64,000 bases of DNA from Phytopseudomonas punonensis (GTDB lineage: Bacteria > Pseudomonadota > Gammaproteobacteria > Pseudomonadales > Pseudomonadaceae): NCBI RefSeq assembly GCF_900142655.1, contig NZ_FRBQ01000003.1, positions 530,114 to 594,113 on the forward strand. The letters run 5' to 3'. Positions 16,189-25,089 of this stretch are shown here, piece after piece (positions within the stretch are counted from its first letter, which is position 1; every line of letters starts with the position of its first letter). The notes under the pieces were generated by a model. It did no database searches. It was given only the letters and a program-made list of their open reading frames with translations, and was not told the DNA's origin. The translations under genes and the position numbers were made by a program.

Positions 16189-17165
16189 CCACTCCGTCCG
16201 CCACGCCCACCAAGCGCAGTGGCACGCACCAGGGCCTGGGCACCTACCTCGGCCTGGCTGGCGCGTTGCTGGCGATGATCGTGCTGTTCTCATCGCTGAG
16301 CAGCCATTTCCTGTCCTACTCGACCTTCACCACCCTGGCCAACCAGATCCCCGACCTGATGGTGCTGGCGGTGGGTATGACGCTGATCCTGATCATCGGC
16401 GGCATCGACCTGTCCGTCGGCTCGGTGCTGGCACTGGCCGCTGCCGTGGTCAGCGTGGCAACCCTTGGCTTCGGTTGGGGCATCGTGCCCGCGGCGCTGC
16501 TGGGCATGGCCTGCGCGGCGTTGGCCGGCAGCGTCACCGGCATCATCACCGTGGCCTGGGGCATTCCCTCGTTCATCGTATCCCTCGGCGTCTTGGAGAT
16601 GGCCCGCGGCCTGGCCTATCAGCTCACTGACTCGCGCACCGCCTATATCGGCGACGCCTACGCCTGGCTGTCGACGCCGTTCGCCGCGGGTATCTCGCCG
16701 TCGTTCGTGATCGCCTTGCTGGTGATCGCCGCCGCGCACCTGCTGCTGACCCGCACCGTGTTCGGCCGCTACCTGGTGGCCATCGGCACCAACGAGGAAG
16801 CGGTGCGCCTGGCCGGCATCAACCCGAAACCGTACAAGATATCGGTATTCGCCCTGATGGGCCTGCTCGCTGGCCTGGCAGCGCTGTTCCAGATTTCCCG
16901 TCTGGAAGCCGCCGACCCGAATGCCGGCTCCGGCCTGGAGCTGCAGGTGATCGCGGCGGTGGTGATCGGCGGCACCAGCCTGATGGGCGGGCGCGGTTCG
17001 GTGATCAGCACCTTCTTCGGCGTGCTGATCATCTCGGTGCTGGCCGCAGGTCTCGCGCAGATCGGCGCCAGCGAACCGACCAAACGCATCATCACTGGTG
17101 CGGTGATCGTCATCGCGGTAATTCTCGACACCTACCGCAGCTATCGCGCCAAGCGCCGGGGCTGA
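16185..17165 (+). CDS. rbsC: ribose ABC transporter permease RbsC
   Basis: A 326-residue inner-membrane permease with eight or more hydrophobic helices. The BPD_transp_2 family features are LAVGMTLILIIGGIDLSVGSVLALAAAVVS, WGIPSFIVSLGVLEMARGLAYQLTDSRT and GTNEEAVRLAGINPKPYKISVFALMGLLAGLAALFQISRL. It overlaps rbsA by 4 bases (ATGA) and is followed after six bases by rbsR. It forms the ribose channel with RbsA. Confidence 0.94.
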   Translation: MTTPSATPTKRSGTHQGLGTYLGLAGALLAMIVLFSSLSSHFLSYSTFTTLANQIPDLMVLAVGMTLILIIGGIDLSVGSVLALAAAVVSVATLGFGWGIVPAALLGMACAALAGSVTGIITVAWGIPSFIVSLGVLEMARGLAYQLTDSRTAYIGDAYAWLSTPFAAGISPSFVIALLVIAAAHLLLTRTVFGRYLVAIGTNEEAVRLAGINPKPYKISVFALMGLLAGLAALFQISRLEAADPNAGSGLELQVIAAVVIGGTSLMGGRGSVISTFFGVLIISVLAAGLAQIGASEPTKRIITGAVIVIAVILDTYRSYRAKRRG

Positions 17166-17171
17166 TCGTCC

Positions 17172-18170
17172 ATGGCCACCATCAAGGACGTCGCCGCGCG
17201 GGCGGGTATTTCCTACACCACGGTGTCACACGTGGTGAACGGAACCCGGCCGGTCAGCGACCCGGTGCGTGCCAAGGTCGAGGCGGCCATCGCCGAGCTG
17301 GGTTACGTGCCCAGCGGCGTGGCCCGCTCGCTCAGGGCGCGCGCCACCGGCACCATCGGTTTGCTGGTGCCGAACGCCAGCAACCCGTACTTCGCCGAGC
17401 TGGCCCGCGGCATCGAGGACCACGCCGAGCGCAACGGCTACAGCGTGATCCTGTGCAATTCCGATGACGACATCGACAAGCAACTGCGCTACCTGCGCGT
17501 GTTGCTGGAGCGGCGTATCGACGGGCTGATCGTCGCCACCGTGGCCAGCGACGCAGCGTTCGCCCAGGCGCTGGCGGGTCTGAAAGTGCCGCTGATGCTG
17601 GTCGACCGCTCCCTCGATGGCGTGACGGCGGATCGCGTGCAGGTCGACCACGAACGCGGCGCCTACCTGGCCACCCGACACCTGCTCGACCTCGGCCATC
17701 GGCGCATCGCCTGTATCGGTGGGCCGGCCAGCACCCAGGTGGTTCAACTGCGTGCGGCGGGTTACCGAAGGGCCCTGGCCGAAGCCAATGTCGAGACATT
17801 GCCGGTAGCCGATTGTGCCTTTACCAGCCCGGCCGGGCACGCGGCAGCACAGGTGCTGCTGAATGGCGATGACGCGCCGACGGCGATCTTCGCCGGTAAC
17901 GACATGATCGCCCTGGGTGTGCTGCGCGCTGCTGCCGAACGCAACGTGAGCGTGCCGCGGCAACTGTCGGTGGTGGGCTTCGACGACATCGAGGTCAGTC
18001 GCTATCTGCATCCGGCATTGACCACCGTCGGCCAATCCATCGGCCAGCTCGGTGAAACCGCGGCTGCCCGGTTGCTGGCGCGTATCCGCACCCCCGGCCT
18101 GAGCGCCGAGCAACGACTCATCGAACCCACACTCGTGCTGCGCGAATCCAGCGCGGCGCCCCTTGTTTGA
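17172..18170 (+). CDS. rbsR: ribose operon repressor RbsR (LacI family)
   Basis: A 332-residue regulator. The LacI-type helix-turn-helix is at residues 2-22 (ATIKDVAARAGISYTTVSHV) with the hinge helix RSLRARATGTIGLLVP, followed by a periplasmic-binding-protein-like effector domain (IDGLIVATVASDAAF; DRSLDGVTADRVQVDHERGAYLATRHLLDLGHRRIACIGG). It probably binds the palindrome at 13616-13631 and releases it with ribose or ribose 5-phosphate. The gene sits inside the operon between rbsC and rbsK, so it is autoregulated. Confidence 0.92.
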   Translation: MATIKDVAARAGISYTTVSHVVNGTRPVSDPVRAKVEAAIAELGYVPSGVARSLRARATGTIGLLVPNASNPYFAELARGIEDHAERNGYSVILCNSDDDIDKQLRYLRVLLERRIDGLIVATVASDAAFAQALAGLKVPLMLVDRSLDGVTADRVQVDHERGAYLATRHLLDLGHRRIACIGGPASTQVVQLRAAGYRRALAEANVETLPVADCAFTSPAGHAAAQVLLNGDDAPTAIFAGNDMIALGVLRAAAERNVSVPRQLSVVGFDDIEVSRYLHPALTTVGQSIGQLGETAAARLLARIRTPGLSAEQRLIEPTLVLRESSAAPLV

Positions 18171-18219
18171 ACCGGCCTGAGCGCGTGCGCGCTTTGGCGG
18201 ATTGAGAGGAACACCAGTA

Positions 18220-19128
18220 ATGCACGCGAAAGTAGTTGTGGTGGGCAGCTTGAACATGGACCTGATCGTGCGCATGCCGCGTTTCCCGGTTGCCGGCGAA
18301 ACGCTGGCCGGGCACGGTTTTGCCACTGCCGCCGGCGGCAAGGGCGCCAACCAGGCGGTGGCCGCAGCGCGCCTCGGCGCCAAGGTGGCGATGGCCGGTT
18401 GCGTGGGTGACGACTCCAATGGCGCCGAGCTGCGCGCCGGCCTGCTCGCCGAAGGCATCGACTGCAGCGGCGTGGCGACGGTGCCCGGTGTGGCCACCGG
18501 CATCGCGACCATTCTGGTCGACGACGCTGGCCAGAACGCCATCGTCATCGCGGCGGGCAGCAACGACGAAATGACTGCCGAGCGCCTGGCCGATCACGAT
18601 GGGTTGCTGGAAGCGGCGGATATCGTCATTGCGCAGCTGGAAGTGCCGATGGCCACTGTCGAAGCCACCTTGCTACGTGCTCATGAGCTGGGCCGCACGG
18701 TGATCCTCAACCCGGCGCCCGCCGTTGGGCCGCTGCCGGAAAACTGGTACAGCCTGATCGACTACCTGATTCCCAACGAGAGCGAAGCCGCGCTGTTGAC
18801 CGGCATCGCTGTCGACTCGCCTGAAAGCGCGCTGCAGGCCGCGCAAAAGCTGCTCGCCAATGGCGCCCGCCGCGTGCTGATCACCCTCGGCAGCCAGGGC
18901 GTTTTCTACGCCGATGGCGAGCGCCATCTGCACCTGCCGGTCGAGCCTGTGGTGGCGGTGGATACCACCGCTGCCGGTGACACCTTTGTCGGTGGGTTCG
19001 CTGCCGGTCTGGCCGAAGGCATGCCGCTGGAAAGCGCCATCCGCCTCGGCCAGAGAGCTGCCGCCCTGGCCGTTACCCGGCCTGGCGCACAACCCTCCAT
19101 CCCTCATCGCCACGAGTTGCCCGCATGA
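18220..19128 (+). CDS. rbsK: ribokinase RbsK
   Basis: A 302-residue PfkB-family kinase that converts D-ribose to ribose 5-phosphate in the cytoplasm. Visible are the N-terminal [20 protein letters not shown], the PfkB signature 1 region [15 protein letters not shown] and the C-terminal [20 protein letters not shown] with the catalytic Asp. The ATG at 18220, preceded by GAGAGGAA, was preferred over an in-frame ATG at 18202. It overlaps rbsD by four bases. Confidence 0.94.
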   Translation: MHAKVVVVGSLNMDLIVRMPRFPVAGETLAGHGFATAAGGKGANQAVAAARLGAKVAMAGCVGDDSNGAELRAGLLAEGIDCSGVATVPGVATGIATILVDDAGQNAIVIAAGSNDEMTAERLADHDGLLEAADIVIAQLEVPMATVEATLLRAHELGRTVILNPAPAVGPLPENWYSLIDYLIPNESEAALLTGIAVDSPESALQAAQKLLANGARRVLITLGSQGVFYADGERHLHLPVEPVVAVDTTAAGDTFVGGFAAGLAEGMPLESAIRLGQRAAALAVTRPGAQPSIPHRHELPA

Positions 19129-19529
19129 AGAAGACGCCACTGCTCAACGCCGAACTGTCAGCCGCCATCGCTCGCCTGGGCCATGGCGACATCATCGTCA
19201 TTGGCGACGCCGGCATGCCGGTACCCGCAGGTACACCCTGCGTCGACCTGGCGCTGACCGCCGGCGTACCGGACTTCGTCACCACGCTCAAGGTGGTCCT
19301 AAGCGAGATGCAGGTGCAGGGCCATCTGCTGGCGCGAGAAACTCTGGAGGTAGCGCCGTTGGCGCTCGAGGCCATCGAAAAGCTGAGCGCAGAAGGCGAG
19401 CTGGGCGAGCGCCAACTGGTCAGCCACGACGAGCTCAAAGCCGCCTGTGCCAAGGCTCGCGTTCAGATCCGTACCGGAGAATGCCGGCCTTACAGCAATA
19501 TTGCGCTGATTGCTGGGGTGACTTTCTAA
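19125..19529 (+). CDS. rbsD: D-ribose pyranase RbsD
   Basis: A 134-residue enzyme that interconverts the pyranose and furanose forms of ribose ahead of RbsK. Conserved features are [17 protein letters not shown] (His20 and Asp28 region), [20 protein letters not shown] and the C-terminal [16 protein letters not shown] with Arg and Tyr of the active site. It is the last gene of rbsBACRKD. No strong terminator hairpin with a T-run was seen after it; 19530-19737 holds no gene. Confidence 0.93.
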   Translation: MKKTPLLNAELSAAIARLGHGDIIVIGDAGMPVPAGTPCVDLALTAGVPDFVTTLKVVLSEMQVQGHLLARETLEVAPLALEAIEKLSAEGELGERQLVSHDELKAACAKARVQIRTGECRPYSNIALIAGVTF

Positions 19530-19737
19530 TAAGCTCTTCAGGATCTTCTTGAACGCGCCACGTGGCAGCTTCAAGGCAATTGCAGCCGCTGGCACGGGCA
19601 GCTACCGGCCAGAAGCAGCCTGTCGCCTGCATCAGCTTTAACAGCCAATATGAGTCCTTCGAGAAAATGCATTGTGGTGTCTACGAAATCAGGGGCAATT
19701 CAGATTATCCGTTCGCACGCTACTCATGGGAATTAGG

Positions 19738-20634
19738 CTACTTTGGGCTGTCACGGAATGCAGAGCTTTTTGCAAACACATCTGCCATGAAGTCCATGAA
19801 TACAATGGCTCGCTTGGGCAGCAGCCGATTCGCTAGATATACAACGTGGATCGGCACCTGTGGTGCTACGTAGTCTTTAAGCAGCAATTCAAGGTTGCCA
19901 CTTTTCAGCCCTTCCTCATAAAGCCACTGAGGCCCCTGTGCGATCCCCAGCCCTGCGTTGACATACTCACGTATCGCCTCGGGAGAATTAACCCGCAGTC
20001 GCCCGGAGACCGGGACATCAATGTCCTTGAACCGCCAGTTAGTCCCGGTAGATAACAGGGTGTAAATAAGGCAGTCGTGTTCCTTCAGGTCGTCAGGCGA
20101 AGAAGGAGAGCCACATTTCGCCAGATACTCGCGGCTGGCCACGCACACGCGCTCGAACCACGCTAACGGCCGTGCGCGCATTGCGCTGTCTTCCAGATGG
20201 CCAATGCGAATCGCGAGCTCGGCTCCCTCGTCGACCAGGTTGACGTAGCGATCGTTGATCTGGAGATCGAGCGACACTTCTGGATAGAGCTCAAGAAACC
20301 TAGCCACATGGGGCACGATAAAGGTGTGCGCCAATGCAGTCGGGCATGCAACGCGCAGTAACCCAGACGGCGCCACGTTGCCTTTTAGTGAGGATTCGGA
20401 TTGTTCCACCGAGTCCAAGATACGCCGCGCATCTGCGTAGTAGCGCTCACCTTCAGGTGTGAGCGTCAGCTTTCGTGTCGACCGGTGAAGCAACCTGGTT
20501 TGCAGATGATCTTCGAGTGCGGCGACGTAACGGCTCACGTTCGGCTGCCCGAGTCCGAGATCACGTCCCGCAGCTGAAAAGCTGCCTGTCTCGACCGCGC
20601 GTACAAAACAGCTCATCAGTAACAACCGATCCAT
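19738..20634 (-). CDS. LysR family transcriptional regulator
   Basis: A 298-residue regulator. The N-terminal winged helix (FVRAVETGSFSAAGRDLGLGQPNVSRYVAALEDHLQTRLLHR) is followed by a LysR substrate-binding domain (LLRVACPTALAHTFIVPHVARFLELYPEVSLDL) of the DsdC/AaeR-like subgroup. The ATG at 20634 has GAGGAGG directly upstream; a slightly earlier ATG in frame is less likely. It is divergent from the SDR and glutathione S-transferase genes, with 136 bp between starts, and most likely regulates them. The inducer is unknown. Confidence 0.9.
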   Translation of the reverse strand: MDRLLLMSCFVRAVETGSFSAAGRDLGLGQPNVSRYVAALEDHLQTRLLHRSTRKLTLTPEGERYYADARRILDSVEQSESSLKGNVAPSGLLRVACPTALAHTFIVPHVARFLELYPEVSLDLQINDRYVNLVDEGAELAIRIGHLEDSAMRARPLAWFERVCVASREYLAKCGSPSSPDDLKEHDCLIYTLLSTGTNWRFKDIDVPVSGRLRVNSPEAIREYVNAGLGIAQGPQWLYEEGLKSGNLELLLKDYVAPQVPIHVVYLANRLLPKRAIVFMDFMADVFAKSSAFRDSPK

Positions 20635-20770
20635 CACACCTCCTCTTTCATGCGGATTTCGCATGAGATGTATGCTCTACGGCCATCTTATCAGCGCGAT
20701 GGCATAAATCCATGATTGCTCTCAGAAGGTCAGTCGTCCGACTGGCCGTCACATATGAGAGGAAATTTAC

Positions 20771-21517
20771 ATGTCCCGTTTACAAGGCAAGCGTACGCTC
20801 ATCACCGGCGGCACAAGTGGCATTGGTCTGGAGACCGCCAAGCAATTCCTCGCAGAGGGCGCACGGGTGATCGTCACTGGCGTCAACCCTGAGTCCATTG
20901 CGAATGCCCAAGCTGTCTTAGGCAGTGAGGTTCTAGTGCTAAGAGCCGACTCCGCCAGTGTCGCAGCCCAGAAGGAGCTGGCCCAGGCTGTTCAGTCTCA
21001 TTACGGGCAACTCGACGTTGCCTTCCTCAACGCCGGCGTATCCGTCTGGATGCCAATCGAAGACTGGAACGAGAAGATGTTTGACCGCTCCTTCGACATC
21101 AACGTCAAAGGGCCTTACTTCCTTCTGCAAGCACTGCTGCCGGTCTTCGCCAACCCGGCATCCGTGGTTCTCAATACCTCGGTCAGTGCGCACCTGGGCG
21201 AGGCGCGTTCATCCGTTTATGCGGCAACGAAGGCTGCCTTTCTGAACATGTCCAAGACGCTTTCGAGCGAGCTCCTTCCGCGTGGTGTTCGAGTAAATGC
21301 GGTCAGCCCAGGGCCGATCGATACGCCGCTTTACGACAAGCTGGGTATCCCCGATGCCTACCGCGAGCAGGTCAACAAGGATATTGCTGCGACCATCCCA
21401 TTTGGCCGTTTTGGCACGCCTGAAGAAGTAGCTAAGGCGGTGCTGTACCTCGCGTCGGACGAGTCTCGTTGGACAGTGGGAACGGAAATTATCGTTGATG
21501 GTGGTCGCTCGCTTTAA
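20771..21517 (+). CDS. short-chain dehydrogenase/reductase (SDR)
   Basis: A 248-residue NAD(P)-dependent oxidoreductase of the classical SDR type. The cofactor motif TGGTSGIG is at residues 12-19, NAG at 87-89, a catalytic Ser near 137, and YxxxK as Tyr150-Lys154 (YAATK). The C-terminal GGR follows the usual EIIVDGG. The start is supported by GAGAGGAAA. The substrate cannot be deduced. It is followed 81 bases later by a glutathione S-transferase, and the divergent LysR gene suggests a stress or xenobiotic response unit. Confidence 0.9.
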   Translation: MSRLQGKRTLITGGTSGIGLETAKQFLAEGARVIVTGVNPESIANAQAVLGSEVLVLRADSASVAAQKELAQAVQSHYGQLDVAFLNAGVSVWMPIEDWNEKMFDRSFDINVKGPYFLLQALLPVFANPASVVLNTSVSAHLGEARSSVYAATKAAFLNMSKTLSSELLPRGVRVNAVSPGPIDTPLYDKLGIPDAYREQVNKDIAATIPFGRFGTPEEVAKAVLYLASDESRWTVGTEIIVDGGRSL

Positions 21518-21598
21518 CGAGCTGGGCACGCCTTCGCGTCTGTACATCCCGCTTCCTGCCCGGAAGTGGGATCTGTCGAAATAACATTGGGTATTCAA

Positions 21599-22273
21599 AT
21601 GTCGCAAGCACAGCTCACGCTCGTTAGCCACGGGCTTTGCCCGTTTGTTCAGCGAGTGGCAATCATGCTCCTTGAAAAAGAGGTTCCATTTCAGCGCATC
21701 GACGTGGATTTAAAAGTCAGGCCCGACTGCTTTATGGCCATCTCACCAACAGGCAAAGTCCCACTCCTGAAGGTGCAAAAAGGCGACGAGAAAGCCAATG
21801 TGCTCTTCGAGAGCGTGGCCATCTGCGAGTACATCGAAGAGGTGTATCCGAACCCTGCTTTGCACCCGGAAGATGCCATCACCCGAGCTCAGCACCGTGC
21901 CTGGATCGAATTCGCCACTGCCATGCTCGCGGATGCGTGGGGATATCTTAATGCTGCTGATCAGCAGGCAGCGCTCGGTAAATCTGCGGCGTTGAGAGGC
22001 AAACTAGAGCGATTCAACCTTGAAAAGCCGGACGGCCCTTACTTCGCTGGTGCGAAGCTCAGCATGGTGGATATCGCCGTCGCTCCAGTTTTCCGCTATT
22101 TCGACCTTCTGGGGTTCGAACCAAGTCATCCGTTGTTCGAAGGGCTTGGCCGCATTGCAGAGTGGCGCCATGCACTGGCAAACCGCGCGAGTGTTCAAGC
22201 TGCAGTTGCCGAAGATTATGCGTCCCGGTTCCACGCACATCTGCAGCAAGCCAAGGCCATCCTGGTTAGCTAA
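21599..22273 (+). CDS. glutathione S-transferase family protein
   Basis: A 224-residue cytoplasmic protein. The thioredoxin-like N-domain begins QLTLVSHGLCPFVQRVAIML with the possible catalytic Cys in CPFVQR, followed by the cis-Pro and glutathione-binding segment SPTGKVPLLKV and ESVAICEYIEE. The helical C-domain includes FAGAKLSMVDIAVAPVFRYF. The CPFV motif is seen in omega- and beta-like glutathione transferases and lignin-degradation-type enzymes. The ATG at 21599 was preferred to an in-frame GTG or ATG near 21566 because the family starts close to the first beta strand. It forms a likely pair with the SDR. Confidence 0.9.
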   Translation: MSQAQLTLVSHGLCPFVQRVAIMLLEKEVPFQRIDVDLKVRPDCFMAISPTGKVPLLKVQKGDEKANVLFESVAICEYIEEVYPNPALHPEDAITRAQHRAWIEFATAMLADAWGYLNAADQQAALGKSAALRGKLERFNLEKPDGPYFAGAKLSMVDIAVAPVFRYFDLLGFEPSHPLFEGLGRIAEWRHALANRASVQAAVAEDYASRFHAHLQQAKAILVS

Positions 22274-22526
22274 GTCGGGCATTTCGGTTTGGCTCAGGCC
22301 TTTGCTGCGGTGTTATCGAAAAGCCCTGCCCCCATTCCTGCTCTCTTAAGCTCAGAGCCGTCAATGGAGTCTCGTAGCGGTTGCTTAAATGGTCGAGGTG
22401 AATCCCTTAGTTTTCCAGAAACCTTTAAGCCTCAAGATGGTACTCATGCGACTGTGAAATCGTCGCCAATTTTTGACTACTGCAAAGGGCCGCTTCTGGC
22501 CGAAAGCGAACGGTGAACGGCGCTTT

Positions 22527-22607
22527 TGTGGGAGAGGCCGGGCGGCGATCCGCTGCCTCGATCTTTGCCTGGATAGGCGTAAGAGCTCGGGGCTAAAGCC
22601 CCTCCCA
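22527..22607. repeat. REPIN-like doublet (GTGGGAG family)
   Basis: TGTGGGAGAGGCCGGGCGGC at 22527 and, inverted, GGGGCTAAAGCCCCTCCCA ending at 22607 form a head-to-head pair. The right arm has a perfect stem GGGGCT/AGCCCC at 22589-22602. The arms match the common Pseudomonas REP theme GTGGGAGSGGCTTTAGCCSC, and a single copy occurs at 58914-58935. The rest of 22274-22655 holds no gene. Confidence 0.6.
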
Positions 22608-22655
22608 TGATCGTGAACGGCCGCTACCGCCACATTGCTGCTATCGGCCTCTGCC

Positions 22656-23309
22656 TCAACTCCAGCTCAGGATCGGCCAGCCCTCGCGCTCGGCATGTTC
22701 GCGCAGCACCGGGTCGGGATTGACCGCGTGGGGTTTGTCGACCCGTTGCAGAAGCGGCAGGTCGTTGCGTGAGTCGGAGTAGAAGTAGGCGCCTTCCAGC
22801 GTCTCGCCGTGTTCTTCCAGCCAGGCGTGCAGGCGCGTGACCTTGCCTTCGCGGTAGGTCAATACACCCTCGGTTTTGCCACTGTAGTGGCCGTATTCCT
22901 CGTGCAGGTCGATGGCCAGCACTTCGTCGACCTTGAGGCGCTCGGCGATGGCGCTGACCAGGAAGTGCGCCGAGGCGGAGATGATCAGGATGCGGTCGCC
23001 GGCCTCGCGGTGGGTGGCCAGGCAGCGGGTGGCGTCGCTGAAGAAGATCGGCTCGATCACGTCCTCCACGAACGGCTCGACCACGAAGGCGACTTCCTCC
23101 GGCGTGCGGCCTACCAGTGGCGACAGGCTGAAGGCCATGTAGTCCTCCATGGCCAGTTTGCCTTCTGCGTACGCCGCCATCAGTTGGTGATCCTTGGCGA
23201 TAAAGCTCTCGCCGTCGACCCAGCCCAGGGTGGCCATGTACTCGCTCCACAGGCTGGCGCAGTCGCCGTTGATCAGGGTTTCGTCGAGATCGAAAATTGC
23301 CAAAGCCAT
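22656..23309 (-). CDS. HAD-IB family hydrolase (SerB-like phosphatase)
   Basis: A 217-residue cytoplasmic phosphatase of the haloacid dehalogenase superfamily. Motif I is FDLDETLINGD (nucleophile Asp and acid Asp), motif II lies in LIISASAHFL, the Lys region follows, and motif III is YSDSRNDLPLL. The cap is helical (residues 20-90), as in HAD-IB phosphoserine phosphatase-like enzymes. Its start overlaps the stop of the ABC ATPase (TGATG). It is the last gene of the importer cassette, so it probably removes phosphate from an imported or partially processed compound. The substrate is unknown. Confidence 0.9.
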   Translation of the reverse strand: MALAIFDLDETLINGDCASLWSEYMATLGWVDGESFIAKDHQLMAAYAEGKLAMEDYMAFSLSPLVGRTPEEVAFVVEPFVEDVIEPIFFSDATRCLATHREAGDRILIISASAHFLVSAIAERLKVDEVLAIDLHEEYGHYSGKTEGVLTYREGKVTRLHAWLEEHGETLEGAYFYSDSRNDLPLLQRVDKPHAVNPDPVLREHAEREGWPILSWS

Positions 23310-24295
23310 CAAGCTACCTCTTTTACGGCATGCGCCGCGATATCCAGTGAGATGGGGTGGCCGTTGGCGTACAGGTCGTCGGCGCTGCGGTTGAGCACAT
23401 CGACCAGCAGTTCCACGCCGCCGGCGTCCACCCGGTAGCGGATGATATTACCGAGCAGGGCGTGACTGCGAATGGTGGCGCTGATCGGGCCCTGGCCGAG
23501 CACGATGGCTTCCGGGCGAATCGCCACCTGGCTGCTCAAAGGGCGGCCGAGCAGACGGCTGGCGGTGGCGGCGTCGAGCAGGTTGTAGTTGCCGATAAAA
23601 CCCGCGGCAAAGGCATCGGCTGGCGCGGTGTAGAGGGTTTCCGCGTCGCCGCTCTGGACGATGCGCCCGGCGTTCATCAGGAAGATGCGGTCGCTCATCA
23701 CCAGCGCCTCTTCCTGATCGTGGGTAACGAAGATCGTCGTCAGGCCAAGCTCCTGCTGGATGCTGCGGATCTGCTCGCGCAGGTGCTTGCGAATACGCGC
23801 ATCGAGGGCCGACAGCGGCTCGTCGAGCAGCAGCAGCCGTGGGCGGGTGACCAGCGAGCGGGCCAGGGCGACGCGCTGGCACTGGCCGCCGGACAGCTGA
23901 TGGGGGTAGCGGCCGGCGAAGTCGCCCAGCTCGACCATCGCCAGGGCTTCCTGGACGCGGGCGGCGGACTCTTCCTTGCCGACCTTCTGCATGCGCAGGC
24001 CGAAGGCGACGTTCTGCGCGGCGGTCATGTTGGGGAACAGCGCGTAGCTCTGGAACACCATGCCGATGCCGCGCTTTTGCGGCGACAGTGGCACCAGGTC
24101 TTCGCCGCCGAGCAGGATCTTGCCGCCGTTGACCTCGGTGAGGCCGGCGATGCAGCGCAGCAGGGTGGATTTGCCGCAGCCCGAAGGGCCGAGCAGGGTG
24201 ACGAATTCGCCTCTCTCGATCTCGGCGTTGATGTCGCTGAAAATCGCGGTGCCGCCGTAGCTCTTGTGCAGGTTCTGGATGCTCAGGAAGCTCAT
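23309..24295 (-). CDS. ABC transporter ATP-binding protein (PotA/PhnT-like, with TOBE domain)
   Basis: A 328-residue ATPase: Walker A GPSGCGKST, Q-loop VFQSYALFPNMTA, signature LSGGQCQRVALARSL, Walker B LLLLDEPLSALDARIR and H-loop FVTHDQEEAL. The C-terminal part (about residues 240-328) is a TOBE regulatory domain. The spermidine/iron/2-aminoethylphosphonate subgroup shares this layout. The ATG at 24295 overlaps the upstream permease stop; the frame runs further upstream but only as a shadow of that permease. It belongs to the five-component cassette 22656-27910. Confidence 0.92.
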   Translation of the reverse strand: MSFLSIQNLHKSYGGTAIFSDINAEIERGEFVTLLGPSGCGKSTLLRCIAGLTEVNGGKILLGGEDLVPLSPQKRGIGMVFQSYALFPNMTAAQNVAFGLRMQKVGKEESAARVQEALAMVELGDFAGRYPHQLSGGQCQRVALARSLVTRPRLLLLDEPLSALDARIRKHLREQIRSIQQELGLTTIFVTHDQEEALVMSDRIFLMNAGRIVQSGDAETLYTAPADAFAAGFIGNYNLLDAATASRLLGRPLSSQVAIRPEAIVLGQGPISATIRSHALLGNIIRYRVDAGGVELLVDVLNRSADDLYANGHPISLDIAAHAVKEVA

Positions 24296-25089
24296 GCCTT
24301 GTCCCTGTTCAGTCGATTGGCCGCCCAGGTGAACACCAGGACGAAAAAGAAGTAGGAGATCACCAGGGCGCTGTTGAAGTGGCCGCTGCTGTTCTTCATG
24401 TTGTTCAGATACACCTGCAGCGTCTCGTAGCGCGTGCCGACCAGCAGGTTGGCGAACACGAATTCGCCGAACAGGAAGCTGAACGACAGGAACAGCGACA
24501 CCATCAGGCCCTTGCGCAGGTTGGGCAGCACCACCAGAAAGGCCGCTTTCCAGGTGCTGGCGCCGAGCAGGTGGGCGGCGTCCATCAGGTCGCGCAGGTT
24601 GATCGCCTGCAGGTTGTTGGTGATGGCCCGGTACATGAAAGGCAGGGCGATGGTGAAGTAGCAGCCGATCAGGATCCACGGCGTGCCGACCATCGCCAGG
24701 GGCCCGGAGCCGTAGAGTTGCAGCAGGCCCACGGCGGATACCACCGGCGGCACGGCGAACGGCAGCAGGATCAGCACGTTCATTACCGCGTCGAGTTTCG
24801 GGAAGTGGTAATGCACCACGAACAGCAGCGGCAGGATCAGCACCACCGACAACGCCAGGGCGCCGAAGCAGACCAGCAGCGACTGGCCGAAGGCCTTGAG
24901 AAAGCGCGGCTCGCCCCACAGCTCCAGGTACCACTTGAAGGTCAGGCCATCCGGCAGGATGGTCGCCGACCAGCTGGTGGCCAGGGAGTAGAGCAGGGTG
25001 CCGGCCAGGGGCAGCAGCAGGATCAGGAACAGCAGCCAGACCACCACGCGGTGGTAGAGACTTGCGGCGGGAACATCAGCGCGGGACAT
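24292..25089 (-). CDS. ABC transporter permease (PotC/PhnV-like)
   Basis: A 265-residue inner-membrane permease with about six helices. The coupling EAA-like loop is around DAAHLLGASTWKAAFLVVLPNLRKGLMVSLFLSFSFLFGEF. It is the second of two permeases needed by a PotABCD or PhnSTUV-type importer. Stop and start overlaps with both neighbours (4 and 14 bases) indicate tight translational coupling. Confidence 0.91.
   Translation of the reverse strand: MSRADVPAASLYHRVVVWLLFLILLLPLAGTLLYSLATSWSATILPDGLTFKWYLELWGEPRFLKAFGQSLLVCFGALALSVVLILPLLFVVHYHFPKLDAVMNVLILLPFAVPPVVSAVGLLQLYGSGPLAMVGTPWILIGCYFTIALPFMYRAITNNLQAINLRDLMDAAHLLGASTWKAAFLVVLPNLRKGLMVSLFLSFSFLFGEFVFANLLVGTRYETLQVYLNNMKNSSGHFNSALVISYFFFVLVFTWAANRLNRDKA

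Noticed and set aside
19557..19566. GCCACGTGGC palindrome after rbsD as a terminator
   Set aside because: It has no loop or T-run, and a 10-bp palindrome of this kind is expected by chance in GC-rich DNA.
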